NCBI GenBank assembly: GCA_020055655.1
Contig: JAIPUR010000018.1
Span: 1-54,056 of the forward strand
DNA from: Methanosarcinaceae archaeon
GTDB taxonomy: Archaea > Halobacteriota > Methanosarcinia > Methanosarcinales > Methanosarcinaceae
DNA length: 54,056 nt
Direction of reading: 5' to 3'
Below the pieces are notes generated by a model, which worked only from the letters and a program-made list of their open reading frames with translations, had not been told where the DNA came from and did not search any database. Both the position numbers and the translations under genes were made by a program. Positions 7,843 to 16,416 of the stretch are shown here, piece by piece (positions within the stretch are counted from its first letter, which is position 1; each line of letters starts with the position of its first letter).

Positions 7843-10800
7843 TCATTTCCTACTGTGCCACACACAAATCCCCTTATAGTCACAGAATCGGCAGTTAGGA
7901 TTCCCCACAACCTCAAAGTCCTCATTCAATATCCGGCTCACAACTTCCTTTATCCTCTCCAGAACAGTACTCACATTCTCTTCACTCACATCCACCAGCC
8001 TAAGTTCAGCAAGTTCAGGATGAACGTACATATGACCTGCTTGTATCGGTAACTTGCCATACTTATCCTTCACAGCCAGGCAATACAGAGCCATCTGAAC
8101 ATCCTCTTTCAGTTTGTTCTTGCTCAGGTTGCTCTTGCCAGTCTTGTAGTCGATCACAATGTAATCCCCATCAGGAGTCCTGTCAAGTCGGTCTATAAAG
8201 CCTCCAAAATGAGCCCCATCAAGGTCGAGTTCGAACCACTCTTCCACTGCAACAGTCTCATTGAGATTATCCTTCTCGAAATCGAACCAGAACTCCAGCA
8301 TCTTCTGCATCTTGTTGTATTCCTGCTTCTCCTGAGTCTCAGAATCGAAGTTTGAAGACTCCCATGAACTGTTCAGCATATCCTTTGCGAGACCAAATTT
8401 TATTGCTTCGCCCTGTATCCTGAGCTTTGCCATTTCCTCAAGAACAGAATGAACGTCCGTACCCACTTGGAAGAATGACTTCTGTGGAGTTGGAATATGC
8501 AATATCGACTGGAACTTGAACTTAAGTGGACAATCCTCATACGTCTTAATCTTGGATGCAGAGAAACGCATATCAGGATTCACAAGTGGTGGAATTCTAT
8601 TGTCCACAAGATCTTGCAGTTCACTAGCTACCTTCGGGTTTATTGTCAGAAGATCATTCAGGTCAAGGTTATCAGGATTTCCACTCGTCTCGAGCTCTCT
8701 TAACTGAGCAAGTAGTACAAGGGATTCCATCGCAAGCTTCAACTGACCCTGTTTGGTGTACATATTAACGAGACTTTCCTGCTCTGCCACCTTTCTCTTT
8801 AACGGAGAATCAGTATCCAGCTCGAATTGTTCTTCCACTTCTTCGGCCTCTATCATCTCCACCAGCGGGTTGCTGGCAAATCCAATATCTTCCAGGAACT
8901 GGCTGGGTTTAACACCTCTTTTATTGCCAGCATACCTCTCAGGAAATACAAGATAAAGCAGTTCCCTTGCACGGGTCATGGCAACGTATGCAAGTCTCCT
9001 CTCCTCTTCGATATGTAGTACTTTCTCTTCTTCATCCCTTTGCACGCCTTTTGTAAGCTCAATGGGTACTGTGAATGTTTTCCTCTTGTACTGCAGGGGA
9101 AGATGGCGGGTAGCCATATCAGATACAAACACCACATTTGCCTCCTTACCCTTTGATTGGTGGATGGTCATTACCTTTACAGTGTTCTCATCACTGGATT
9201 CACCGTCCTCTATCTCAAGGTCAAAGACAAGCTTGAGATGCTCCATGACCATCTCAAACTCAGCACCTCCATCTATAAGTTCAAGGTCTTCCACCATCTT
9301 CACAAGGGAATTGAGTACGTCGATGTTCCTGCGGGAAATTTTAGAGTTCTCATGCACCTGTGAGCGGTACAGGTCTGTCATATCCATGAGAAGATGCTTC
9401 AGGGTATCCGAAGGAAGATGATTTTTCTTATACTCGATCATCTCCTGCAATCTTTCAATTATGGACTTTACAAGAGCCATCTGCTCAAGTTCCAGCTCAT
9501 CCAGATGGTGCAGCAACACGGAATAAATTCCATCACCCTGCATAGAATTCTTTTTGTTGAGTTTACCTGCCATTATATTGATCTTCTGCAAGCTATGCTC
9601 GGTCACACCTTCCCTGGAGAGGATCTTTGCAAAGGAAATACCATTGTTAAAAGGGTCTGCAATAAAACGCATGTAAGCAAGTGCTTCCTGTATGAGCGGG
9701 AAGTCCTTTATCTGCAAACTACCCACATATTCCACCGGGATCATATGGCGTTTCAGAGCTTCACTGAATTTTTTCCCATCAGCTCTTTTACGCGTAAGTA
9801 TGTAGATGTCCTTGGCTTCGACAGCTTCCTCATTCACAAGCCTGTCGATCTCACTGGCAACCCATTCTGCTTCACTCACATCATTTGGAGATCTTACAAC
9901 CTTAACAGGTGTCCCACCACCGTTGTTCGAGACAAGTTCTTTTTCCTGCCTGTCAGGATTCTGCCGGATCAGTTCCTGAGACAGATCGACTATCTGCTCT
10001 GTGGACCTGTAGTTTACCCCAAGGGTGATTTTCTCAAGGGATGGATAGAATTCACCCAATTGGTTGATATTTGAAAGGTAAGCACCCCTGAATCTGTAAA
10101 TGCACTGGTCATCATCAGCCACACACGTAAGCCTCCCCCCGTCTGCCAGAAGGTGTACCAGATGTAGTTGAGCATAATTCGTATCTTGGAACTCATCAAC
10201 TAAAATGTAATCATAGCTTTGATGTATCCTTTTCCTGGCAATATCATTTCTCTCCAGCAGCCTGCATGCCATAGTGATCATGTCATTATAATCAATGAAA
10301 TTATTATTCCATTTGTATTCCTGAAAATGACGGTAGAACTTTGTGAGGTCAGCAAGTTTCTGCAGCCTGTCCATATCATCTACATCTAGTTCCCCCTCGG
10401 ATACTAATTTGCTCTGTGTATATTCGTCCAGTTCTTCAGGCGATATTAGATGGTCATGGAATTGTGAAGTACCTTCCATCAGGCTTGTGATGAGATCTGA
10501 AGGTGCAGTAGGGATAGTGATGTATTCAAAATTAAAAGAGTCAATATTCTTTACACCCCATACATGCGAGTGTTCTTTCGATATCATACGTGTCCCATGG
10601 TTTATTCCCATGTCCAGGGAAAAGTCACGTATAAGCTCATTACAGAACGAATGAAATGTAGACACAGTGATGCCAGAGGCAGAACCAATGTTCTTTTCGA
10701 TCCTGTCATGCATCTCAGATGCAGCTTTTTCAGAGAATGTCAGTGCAAGGATCTTATCTGGATCAAGTTCCTCTTCTATTAATTGCACTACCTTCTCTGT

Positions 10801-10905
10801 TATTGTTAGTGTCTTTCCAGAGCCTGGTCCTGCAAGGATCAATAGTGGTCCATCGGTGTAAGATACTGCTTCTAATTGATCGTTATTAAGGTCTGTAATT
10901 CCCAA
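7843..10905 (-). CDS. UvrD/PcrA-type DNA helicase fused to Fe-S PD-(D/E)XK nuclease
   Basis: The 1020-residue protein starts with a complete SF1A helicase: Q-motif LNNDQLEAV, Walker A AGPGSGKT (residues 25-32), motif II VDEFQDTN, VADDDQCIYRFRGA, YRST, and QSKGKEANVVFV. The C-terminal nuclease has GTDVH (His near 819), FIDRLDR, IDYKTG (near 920) and four cysteines (about 792, 1005, 1008 and 1014; CRFCDYKGIC) placed as in AddB/Cas4 Fe-S nucleases. It probably unwinds and degrades or resects DNA ends, in repair or defence. The start is TTG 10905 with GGAG 8 bases upstream. It is transcribed toward the BREX/Mrr genes, so it is a separate unit at the island edge. Confidence 0.92.
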   Translation of the reverse strand: MGITDLNNDQLEAVSYTDGPLLILAGPGSGKTLTITEKVVQLIEEELDPDKILALTFSEKAASEMHDRIEKNIGSASGITVSTFHSFCNELIRDFSLDMGINHGTRMISKEHSHVWGVKNIDSFNFEYITIPTAPSDLITSLMEGTSQFHDHLISPEELDEYTQSKLVSEGELDVDDMDRLQKLADLTKFYRHFQEYKWNNNFIDYNDMITMACRLLERNDIARKRIHQSYDYILVDEFQDTNYAQLHLVHLLADGGRLTCVADDDQCIYRFRGAYLSNINQLGEFYPSLEKITLGVNYRSTEQIVDLSQELIRQNPDRQEKELVSNNGGGTPVKVVRSPNDVSEAEWVASEIDRLVNEEAVEAKDIYILTRKRADGKKFSEALKRHMIPVEYVGSLQIKDFPLIQEALAYMRFIADPFNNGISFAKILSREGVTEHSLQKINIMAGKLNKKNSMQGDGIYSVLLHHLDELELEQMALVKSIIERLQEMIEYKKNHLPSDTLKHLLMDMTDLYRSQVHENSKISRRNIDVLNSLVKMVEDLELIDGGAEFEMVMEHLKLVFDLEIEDGESSDENTVKVMTIHQSKGKEANVVFVSDMATRHLPLQYKRKTFTVPIELTKGVQRDEEEKVLHIEEERRLAYVAMTRARELLYLVFPERYAGNKRGVKPSQFLEDIGFASNPLVEMIEAEEVEEQFELDTDSPLKRKVAEQESLVNMYTKQGQLKLAMESLVLLAQLRELETSGNPDNLDLNDLLTINPKVASELQDLVDNRIPPLVNPDMRFSASKIKTYEDCPLKFKFQSILHIPTPQKSFFQVGTDVHSVLEEMAKLRIQGEAIKFGLAKDMLNSSWESSNFDSETQEKQEYNKMQKMLEFWFDFEKDNLNETVAVEEWFELDLDGAHFGGFIDRLDRTPDGDYIVIDYKTGKSNLSKNKLKEDVQMALYCLAVKDKYGKLPIQAGHMYVHPELAELRLVDVSEENVSTVLERIKEVVSRILNEDFEVVGNPNCRFCDYKGICVWHSRK

Positions 10906-10960
10906 TATTACTACTCCAAAATCGTTTATTTATTCTGCATGGCAATAAATGCTATTAAAA

Positions 10961-10969
10961 ATATAAAAG
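10961..10969 (-). promoter_or_regulatory. Probable TATA box of the helicase-nuclease gene
   Basis: The minus strand reads CTTTTATAT here, about 58 bases before the TTG start. With the usual archaeal spacing it would start transcription near 10938 and leave a leader of about 33 bases that carries the GGAG ribosome site. Confidence 0.4.
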
Positions 10970-11015
10970 TGCATTGAGATAGTTTTTGGATAGGATTAGA
11001 TTCTCATGATCCAAG

Positions 11016-11147
11016 GGAGAAAATAACGGTGGGGAACTTGTGGAGTATACTCTCCGGACGATTGATCCGGATGTCTGTTATAAGTCAGTAAGAGCTAGCC
11101 GTGGAAAGCATAGCAAAGCTGAGCCTATCAGTGCTCTGTATGAGCAA
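11016..11147 (+). pseudogene. Relic of a phage terminase large subunit
   Basis: The frame reads GENNGGELVEYTLRTIDPDV, then CYKSVRASRGKHSKAEPISALYEQ. This matches the nuclease-domain region of phage large terminases (EVNNGG, a dominant RASRGK motif, AEP-ALYEQ). Upstream is a stop (11007-11009), and after ALYEQ the similarity ends, the frame continuing with unrelated residues to a stop at 11193. Only about 44 codons of a protein of several hundred remain. It marks a vanished provirus. Confidence 0.7.
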
Positions 11148-11322
11148 GAATACGACCGCAGTACTTCACAGGGTGATGAAGGAACAGGATTGTAATAAGA
11201 GTCATGCGGTGGACTTTATTGCGGAGTATTATTCGAAGATACAGAACAGCCTCAGAGAGAGGCAGGTGGAAGAGACTGCTGAGCTTGTGATTGAGAAATT
11301 GAAGTTGAGGAAGTTGGTTTAG
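11140..11322 (+). CDS. Small hypothetical ORF fused to the terminase relic
   Basis: The 60-residue frame starts at ATG 11140 (MSKNTTAVLHRVMKEQDCNK) and overlaps the terminase relic in another frame. It is helical and charged, ending in a Leu/Lys/Glu-rich helix. I recognise no family and no good ribosome site. It may be the C-terminal remnant of another gene joined to the terminase fragment by deletion. Confidence 0.3.
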   Translation: MSKNTTAVLHRVMKEQDCNKSHAVDFIAEYYSKIQNSLRERQVEETAELVIEKLKLRKLV

Positions 11323-11652
11323 AAATTCGGATCAGATACTTAGTACTTTTTTAAGGGGTATGTACAAGTGGAAATAATTGTACACTAAAAATACATCAGT
11401 AAATTATAATATATTTATCGGACTAGGATGTGAATTTTAGTTGCGAGTTAAAGATGATAGAGATATGTTAATGTTGTAAACAGCGGCAGAACTGTTAAAG
11501 AAAGGGAAATAATAGCCAGAGATACCAATGATTTTTTCAAAGATAGAGGCTAATTGTTCTATTGTTGCAATATAGGAATATTTTGAAGATATTTAAAAAA
11601 ATATGCCAGAGAGAAGAATTACTCCTGACATTATTCCATTTGCAGATCAAAG
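11323..11652. other. Gene-poor decayed spacer
   Basis: No intact gene is seen. A 28-codon open stretch at about 11468-11554 on the plus strand (VNVVNSGRTVKEREIIARD, then a stop after FFKDRG) is coding-like but has no start and may be another relic. The rest is A+T-rich. Confidence 0.4.
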
Positions 11653-11838
11653 TCAAAGTCTTTTCCAAATCGCTGAGATCTTAGCTATTTCAATATGCGT
11701 GTATTCGTCCCCTTCATCCCACTTCAGGCTTAATACATCATCAGCACATTCAGCAACCATGCCATTGTATACTGTACCATCAGCATCTAAAGATACATTC
11801 TTACCCATATAGTATTTTTCTATAAAAGACTGTTTCAA
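11653..11838 (-). CDS. Small conserved methanogen protein, probable beta-barrel (SH3/Sm-like)
   Basis: The 61-residue protein alternates short beta strands: KYYMGKNVSLDADGTVYNG, then VAECADDVLSLKWDEG and YTHIEIAKISAIWK. Short proteins with this KxVxVDADG...V.EC.DDVL..K pattern recur in Methanosarcinales and have an SH3/Sm-like barrel pattern; their function is not known to me. The TTG start at 11838 is supported by GGGGG 8 to 9 bases upstream; ATG at codon 11 is the alternative. It stands alone between relics. Confidence 0.6.
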   Translation of the reverse strand: MKQSFIEKYYMGKNVSLDADGTVYNGMVAECADDVLSLKWDEGDEYTHIEIAKISAIWKRL

Positions 11839-11955
11839 ATTTTAACCCCCTTTATTAACAGAGGAATTATTTTATGTTTTTCTCATTAATAGATTTATTG
11901 AAACAAAGATTCTTAGTTTAGTTATTAACAAGCACAACATTTTTTAGAATCTGAT

Positions 11956-12259
11956 TCACCAGAATATAATGAATGATCTTCTTCTGAACATTTCTCTTTT
12001 TGAAATCACAAGATATGTACTGGCAGCAAGCAACAAAAATATGCAAATAGATGTGGTGACAATAACTGCAAAATATTGGCATCAAATCCTTCAGGTAACA
12101 CATACTTTAGCAATATACCTGCATAAGTCCAAACAATAACAACTCCATAATTCCATATGCGACATCTCTGTTTTTTAGCATCTTTTTGGCTCCTATAATG
12201 AATCCAAGAAAAATAATTATAACAGCCCAGTTTTCTTCGGCCAGACCAAAACCTTTCCA
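11956..12259 (-). pseudogene. Broken multi-frameshift membrane protein gene
   Basis: Three frames must be joined to read one membrane protein: WKGFGLAEENWAVIIIFLGF and AKKMLKNRDVAYG; then VVIVWTYAGILLKYVLPEGFDA; then YFAVIVTTSICIFLLLAAS ending in a charged tail and stop at 11956-11958. The joined product has three hydrophobic segments. At least two frameshifts and no usable start codon show that the gene is dead. I do not recognise the family. Confidence 0.6.
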
Positions 12260-12521
12260 CCCTGAACTCTAATGGAATAATTTTATAATGTCACAAGATT
12301 ATTCAGGCCGCATTGGCAATAGAAGAAATAACAAATGTAGAATGACATCTAATGTACACATTTTTGAATATAAATATACATGTAATTATAATTTAAATAG
12401 ATACTTTAACCTTTATATGCACATGAATTAAAAAATTGTGCACATAATTTACAAAATTATGCCATAACATATTAAACAATGTATACCGAGTTTTACATTT
12501 ATACAAATTCGGGATATTAAA

Positions 12522-13799
12522 ATGGATGATAATTTAAAAACGATCTGCTTTTTAATCGCACTTATTGGCATATTGTTCACACCTTGTGCAGTGGCAGATA
12601 ATAGTGTGCTAACGACCAATATCAATGCACAATATAATGTTGATCCCGATGAAGAGACGGTACACGTCGTTAAAGAAATCCTTTTTACAAATAGTAACTC
12701 CGATACTAAATTTATGCGCGGCTATTATTCAAATTATAACTATTACCTTCCTTCTAGTGCAAAGAATATTGTAGCTTATGACACTGAAAGAGAGGTAGTT
12801 TTCAGAGAAAATGCTGCAGGATATCACACATTTTATTTTAATCACAAAGTCTGGTACGAAAATAATTACAAATTTTACATTGCGTATGATCTGGAAATTA
12901 GTAGAAATACAGCAACATTCTATCTCAATGAACAGGGAAAGAACACAGCTGTTACAATAGAAGTCCCATCTGATTTTGATACACATATTGGCAGAGATGA
13001 TTATGTTCTTGATACGAAGAAGTATTCAAATGTATACAGCTTTGAAAAAGGTAAAGAATGGACTAGATCATGTGTTGTCAATTCTGTAAGGCCAACTGAA
13101 AGACTCACACTTCAGGGTACTGCAGAACTTAGAGAGAGAGATGTGGGAATAGAAGTCAATTACTGGGAAGGAGAAGAAGAGTGGGCGCAGAGAACGCTTG
13201 ATACCACATTAAAAAGCCTTCCGATATTAGAAAAAACATGGAATGTGCCATTTCCAGAAAAATATAACATCAGTATTACACAGGCAAGCATCGATGAAAC
13301 CCAGGGATACGGTGGCTTCAACAGTGGTAGAAAAGGAATATGGATGCTTCATAGCTCCAGTGAAGAAATACTTATTCATGAATTAGCACACTATTGGACA
13401 CGTGACTGCAATTTTGAACAGATATGGTTGGATGAGGGATATGCTGATCTTTATACATACATTACATTAAATGAATTAGATCCGGAAAAAGCAGATGCAA
13501 GAAAAGACCGCTTTATACAGAAGTATAATAATATGAAGGGTGATTACGATTTGCCATTAGATCAGTGGATCACCCCGGAAAGTATAGATAGTATCTCTGA
13601 AAATGAAGTTAATTTCGGATACAAAAAAGCTTTTGTTCTAACTTATGAAATATACCAAACAATAGGTTTAGAGCAAATGCAATCATCAAATATGGATCTT
13701 GTTCAGTCTATAGATCCTGTGACAAATGAGGAGTATATAGATATTGTAAGTAGTTCTACTTCTGAAAACATGACGTTTGCTAAAGATTTTATATATTGA
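12522..13799 (+). CDS. Secreted HExxH zinc metallopeptidase (M1-like gluzincin)
   Basis: Residues 1-26 form a signal peptide (ICFLIALIGILFTPCAVA). The catalytic motif HELAHYW (His286, His290) and DEGYADLYTY (Glu305 as third zinc ligand) mark a gluzincin. The spacing from HExxH to the Glu is 14 residues rather than the 18 of typical M1 aminopeptidases, so it is either a shortened M1-like or a peptidase-MA-like enzyme. The N-terminal half is beta-rich, as in M1 N-domains. No C-terminal membrane anchor is seen. It probably acts outside the cell on peptides. It is a single gene; a TATA-like TTTATATG lies near 12412. Confidence 0.8.
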   Translation: MDDNLKTICFLIALIGILFTPCAVADNSVLTTNINAQYNVDPDEETVHVVKEILFTNSNSDTKFMRGYYSNYNYYLPSSAKNIVAYDTEREVVFRENAAGYHTFYFNHKVWYENNYKFYIAYDLEISRNTATFYLNEQGKNTAVTIEVPSDFDTHIGRDDYVLDTKKYSNVYSFEKGKEWTRSCVVNSVRPTERLTLQGTAELRERDVGIEVNYWEGEEEWAQRTLDTTLKSLPILEKTWNVPFPEKYNISITQASIDETQGYGGFNSGRKGIWMLHSSSEEILIHELAHYWTRDCNFEQIWLDEGYADLYTYITLNELDPEKADARKDRFIQKYNNMKGDYDLPLDQWITPESIDSISENEVNFGYKKAFVLTYEIYQTIGLEQMQSSNMDLVQSIDPVTNEEYIDIVSSSTSENMTFAKDFIY

Positions 13800-13930
13800 T
13801 CAAGTAAATATTTATTTTAGCTTAACATCGGAAGATTTATTTAGATAAGTCTATAAACTATAATAGTAATGCATATAGTAGGTTGAAAAGAACTCATGGC
13901 TCTAGTACTCTGTAGAGTGGGGACCACAGG

Positions 13931-13940
13931 TATATAAAAG
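13931..13940 (+). promoter_or_regulatory. Probable TATA box of the first histidine kinase
   Basis: TATATAAAAG lies about 35 bases before the TTG start at 13970, placing the transcript start close to the GGTGGA ribosome site near 13959-13964. Confidence 0.45.
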
Positions 13941-13969
13941 GGTTTAAACAACGCAATGGGTGGAATCTA

Positions 13970-16198
13970 TTGGGATCTAATAATCGAAAAGAGATCAATC
14001 TAGATATTTCTTGCGAAAATGGTAATGAGCTAACGGCAATATTTGATAATTTAGATGAACCTGTATTTGTGCTCAGCATGGAGAAAATAGTTCTAAACTT
14101 TAATAGGCCATTTGCCGATTATCTGGACAAAGATTATGCTGATATCGAGGGAAGAAATATAGAACAGCTAGATATGTTTTTACATAAGGATTTTGACCTA
14201 TTTATCAATAGAATAGCAGACAACGATAGATCCAAATGCAGTTTTGAGACTGATTTATTATGTCCTAATAATGAATTGCTTTCTGCAGCACTTAGTGTTC
14301 GAGTATTCGACTACGGAAGTAATGATGCACTTCTTTGTACAATTAAAAACATAGAGAGCAATTTTAAATTATCAGAGAAAAAATACTTTGATATTATTGA
14401 AAACGTAAATGATGGAATTGCAATTCTAAAGGATGGCTATGTTAAGTTTGCAAATAGAAAAAGTGCTGAAATGGTAGGATATAGTAAAGATGAAATAATT
14501 GGCGAAAAGTTTTCAAAATTTGTATCTCCTAATCATCACGAAAAAGTCATCACGCATTATTATAATGCAGTTAATAGCCCGATTCATATAGATGATAGAT
14601 TTGAAATCGATCTGTTGTCAAAGAATAAGCAAACAATTCCTATAGAGGTCAATGCTAAGACAATTGATTTTGAAAGTCGAAAGTCGTATCTTGTAATATT
14701 CAGAGAAATTACAGAGCGTAAACCATTGGAAGAGCATGCTCAACAGGAAAAGAATAGGGTTGAAAATTACCTCGATGTTGCAGGGTCTATTATAGGCATA
14801 TTGGATAAAGATCAGAACATTGTTCTTCCAAATAAAAAAGCATGTGAAGTACTTGGTTATTCTAAAGAGGAAATGCTAGGTCAAAATTGGTTTGATATTT
14901 TCTTGCCAGAAAAAGTGCGGGAAATAGCAAGAAATGAGTTTATTAAAATGATCTCGGGTGAAGTTGAAGCGCCCGAATTCAATGAAAATTGGGTAGTTAC
15001 AAAAAACGGGGAAGAACGTTTAATTTATTGGCATGATGTACCTCTAAAAGATGAATATGGAAATATAACAGGAAGTATTAGCTCTGGTCACGATATTACT
15101 GATCAAAAAATAATGCAGAAAAAAGTTCGTGACTCCGAGGCAAAAATTCGCACTATATTCAATTCAATAGATGATCAGATATACATATGTGATCAGGAAA
15201 TGAATATTATTGATATTAATGATTCTGCAATCACTCATCTGGGATATGAGCGTGATGAACTTCTCAGGATGCGACATGATCAACTTATTGTTCCTGAACT
15301 TCAAGCTGCTACTGAAGAATGCGCCAGGCAGTTATTTGAAAAGACACACTTGGTCTTTGAAACCGCTCTTATGGGAAAAGATGGCTCTATATATCCAGTA
15401 GAAGTAAGTGCCAGATTTATTGATTATGAAGGTCAGAAAGCGATAATTTGTGTAGATAGAGATATTTCTGAGAGAAAGAATGCTGAAAATGAAATGAAAA
15501 AATATGCAGAAGAACTTAGAGAATCAAATGAACTAAAAGAACTCTTTACTGATATCATCCGCCATGATCTCCTAACTCCTGCCAGTATAGTTAAAGGTTA
15601 TAGTGAAGAGCTCCTTGCAAAAAAATTAGATGCTGATACATTATTCGACTTAAGGAAGATCTATGATAACAATGAACGTTTGATCAATCTACTTGAATCT
15701 GCAACTAAACTTAGCAAATTGCAGAAAATGGACGAGATCGAGTTTGAAGAGTTGAATATCGTTGCTATTTTTCAGATGGTCGTCGAATGCCTGAATCCAA
15801 ATATTACTGATAAACATCAAACTGTTAACATTAACACTGCTATTAAATGTAATGCAATGGTCAATCATTTGATCGAAGAGGTTTTTACCAATCTTTTGTC
15901 AAATGCTATCAAATATAGTCCAGATAATAGCAATATTTGCATAGATTTCATTGATCTGAATGATGAATGGAAAATAACAGTCAGCGATGAGGGAATAGGT
16001 ATACGTGATGAAGATAAAATCCATATATTCGATCGATTTGGACGTGCAGATAAAGCAGGAATAAAAGGTACAGGTCTTGGACTTGCCATTGTCAAAAGAA
16101 TTATTGAATTACATAAGGGGAAACTGGGTGTGCTGGATAATCCAGATGGACAGGGTAGTATATTCTGGGTTACTGTAAAAAAAGCATCTTCTGTGTAA
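13970..16198 (+). CDS. Soluble multi-PAS sensor histidine kinase
   Basis: The 742-residue protein has about four PAS domains (roughly 15-125, 130-250, 255-385 and 385-510), each later one ending in a DIT(E/D)-type segment. These are followed by a dimerisation domain with H-box IIRHDLLTPAS (His near 532) and an ATPase domain with N-box NLLSNAIKYSP, G1 DEGIGI and G2 GTGLGLAIVKR. No membrane segment is present, so it senses a cytoplasmic signal. The TTG start is chosen because GGTGGA precedes it; the ATG at 13956 opens only a 15-codon frame. The RHDLLTP box is typical of Methanosarcina kinases. No response regulator is adjacent. Confidence 0.88.
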   Translation: MGSNNRKEINLDISCENGNELTAIFDNLDEPVFVLSMEKIVLNFNRPFADYLDKDYADIEGRNIEQLDMFLHKDFDLFINRIADNDRSKCSFETDLLCPNNELLSAALSVRVFDYGSNDALLCTIKNIESNFKLSEKKYFDIIENVNDGIAILKDGYVKFANRKSAEMVGYSKDEIIGEKFSKFVSPNHHEKVITHYYNAVNSPIHIDDRFEIDLLSKNKQTIPIEVNAKTIDFESRKSYLVIFREITERKPLEEHAQQEKNRVENYLDVAGSIIGILDKDQNIVLPNKKACEVLGYSKEEMLGQNWFDIFLPEKVREIARNEFIKMISGEVEAPEFNENWVVTKNGEERLIYWHDVPLKDEYGNITGSISSGHDITDQKIMQKKVRDSEAKIRTIFNSIDDQIYICDQEMNIIDINDSAITHLGYERDELLRMRHDQLIVPELQAATEECARQLFEKTHLVFETALMGKDGSIYPVEVSARFIDYEGQKAIICVDRDISERKNAENEMKKYAEELRESNELKELFTDIIRHDLLTPASIVKGYSEELLAKKLDADTLFDLRKIYDNNERLINLLESATKLSKLQKMDEIEFEELNIVAIFQMVVECLNPNITDKHQTVNINTAIKCNAMVNHLIEEVFTNLLSNAIKYSPDNSNICIDFIDLNDEWKITVSDEGIGIRDEDKIHIFDRFGRADKAGIKGTGLGLAIVKRIIELHKGKLGVLDNPDGQGSIFWVTVKKASSV

Positions 16199-16416
16199 TT
16201 TTGAATTAACTTTTTTATGTATATTTCACTTCTCAATTTAATGTTTCATCAAAAAATATTTAATCTTGTCAAGCATTTCCTTATAAAAATAATACATTCA
16301 ACGATGAGTTCATGGCATATATTATATATTTCTGTATGCTAAAATAATAGCTAAATATTTATTTTTATTATTACTTGCATATACTAATCTATATCAAAAT
16401 CAGCAAGAAGCATTCA

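Noticed and set aside
8978-10074. Long plus-strand open frames opposite the helicase-nuclease gene
   Set aside because: They are antisense shadows of conserved helicase motifs, with no ribosome site and low-complexity Ser/Thr-rich translations.
10100-10905. Cas4 as a separate gene from the Fe-S nuclease signature
   Set aside because: The four-cysteine nuclease is at the C-terminus of one continuous helicase frame, as in AddB-like fusions; there is no separate gene.
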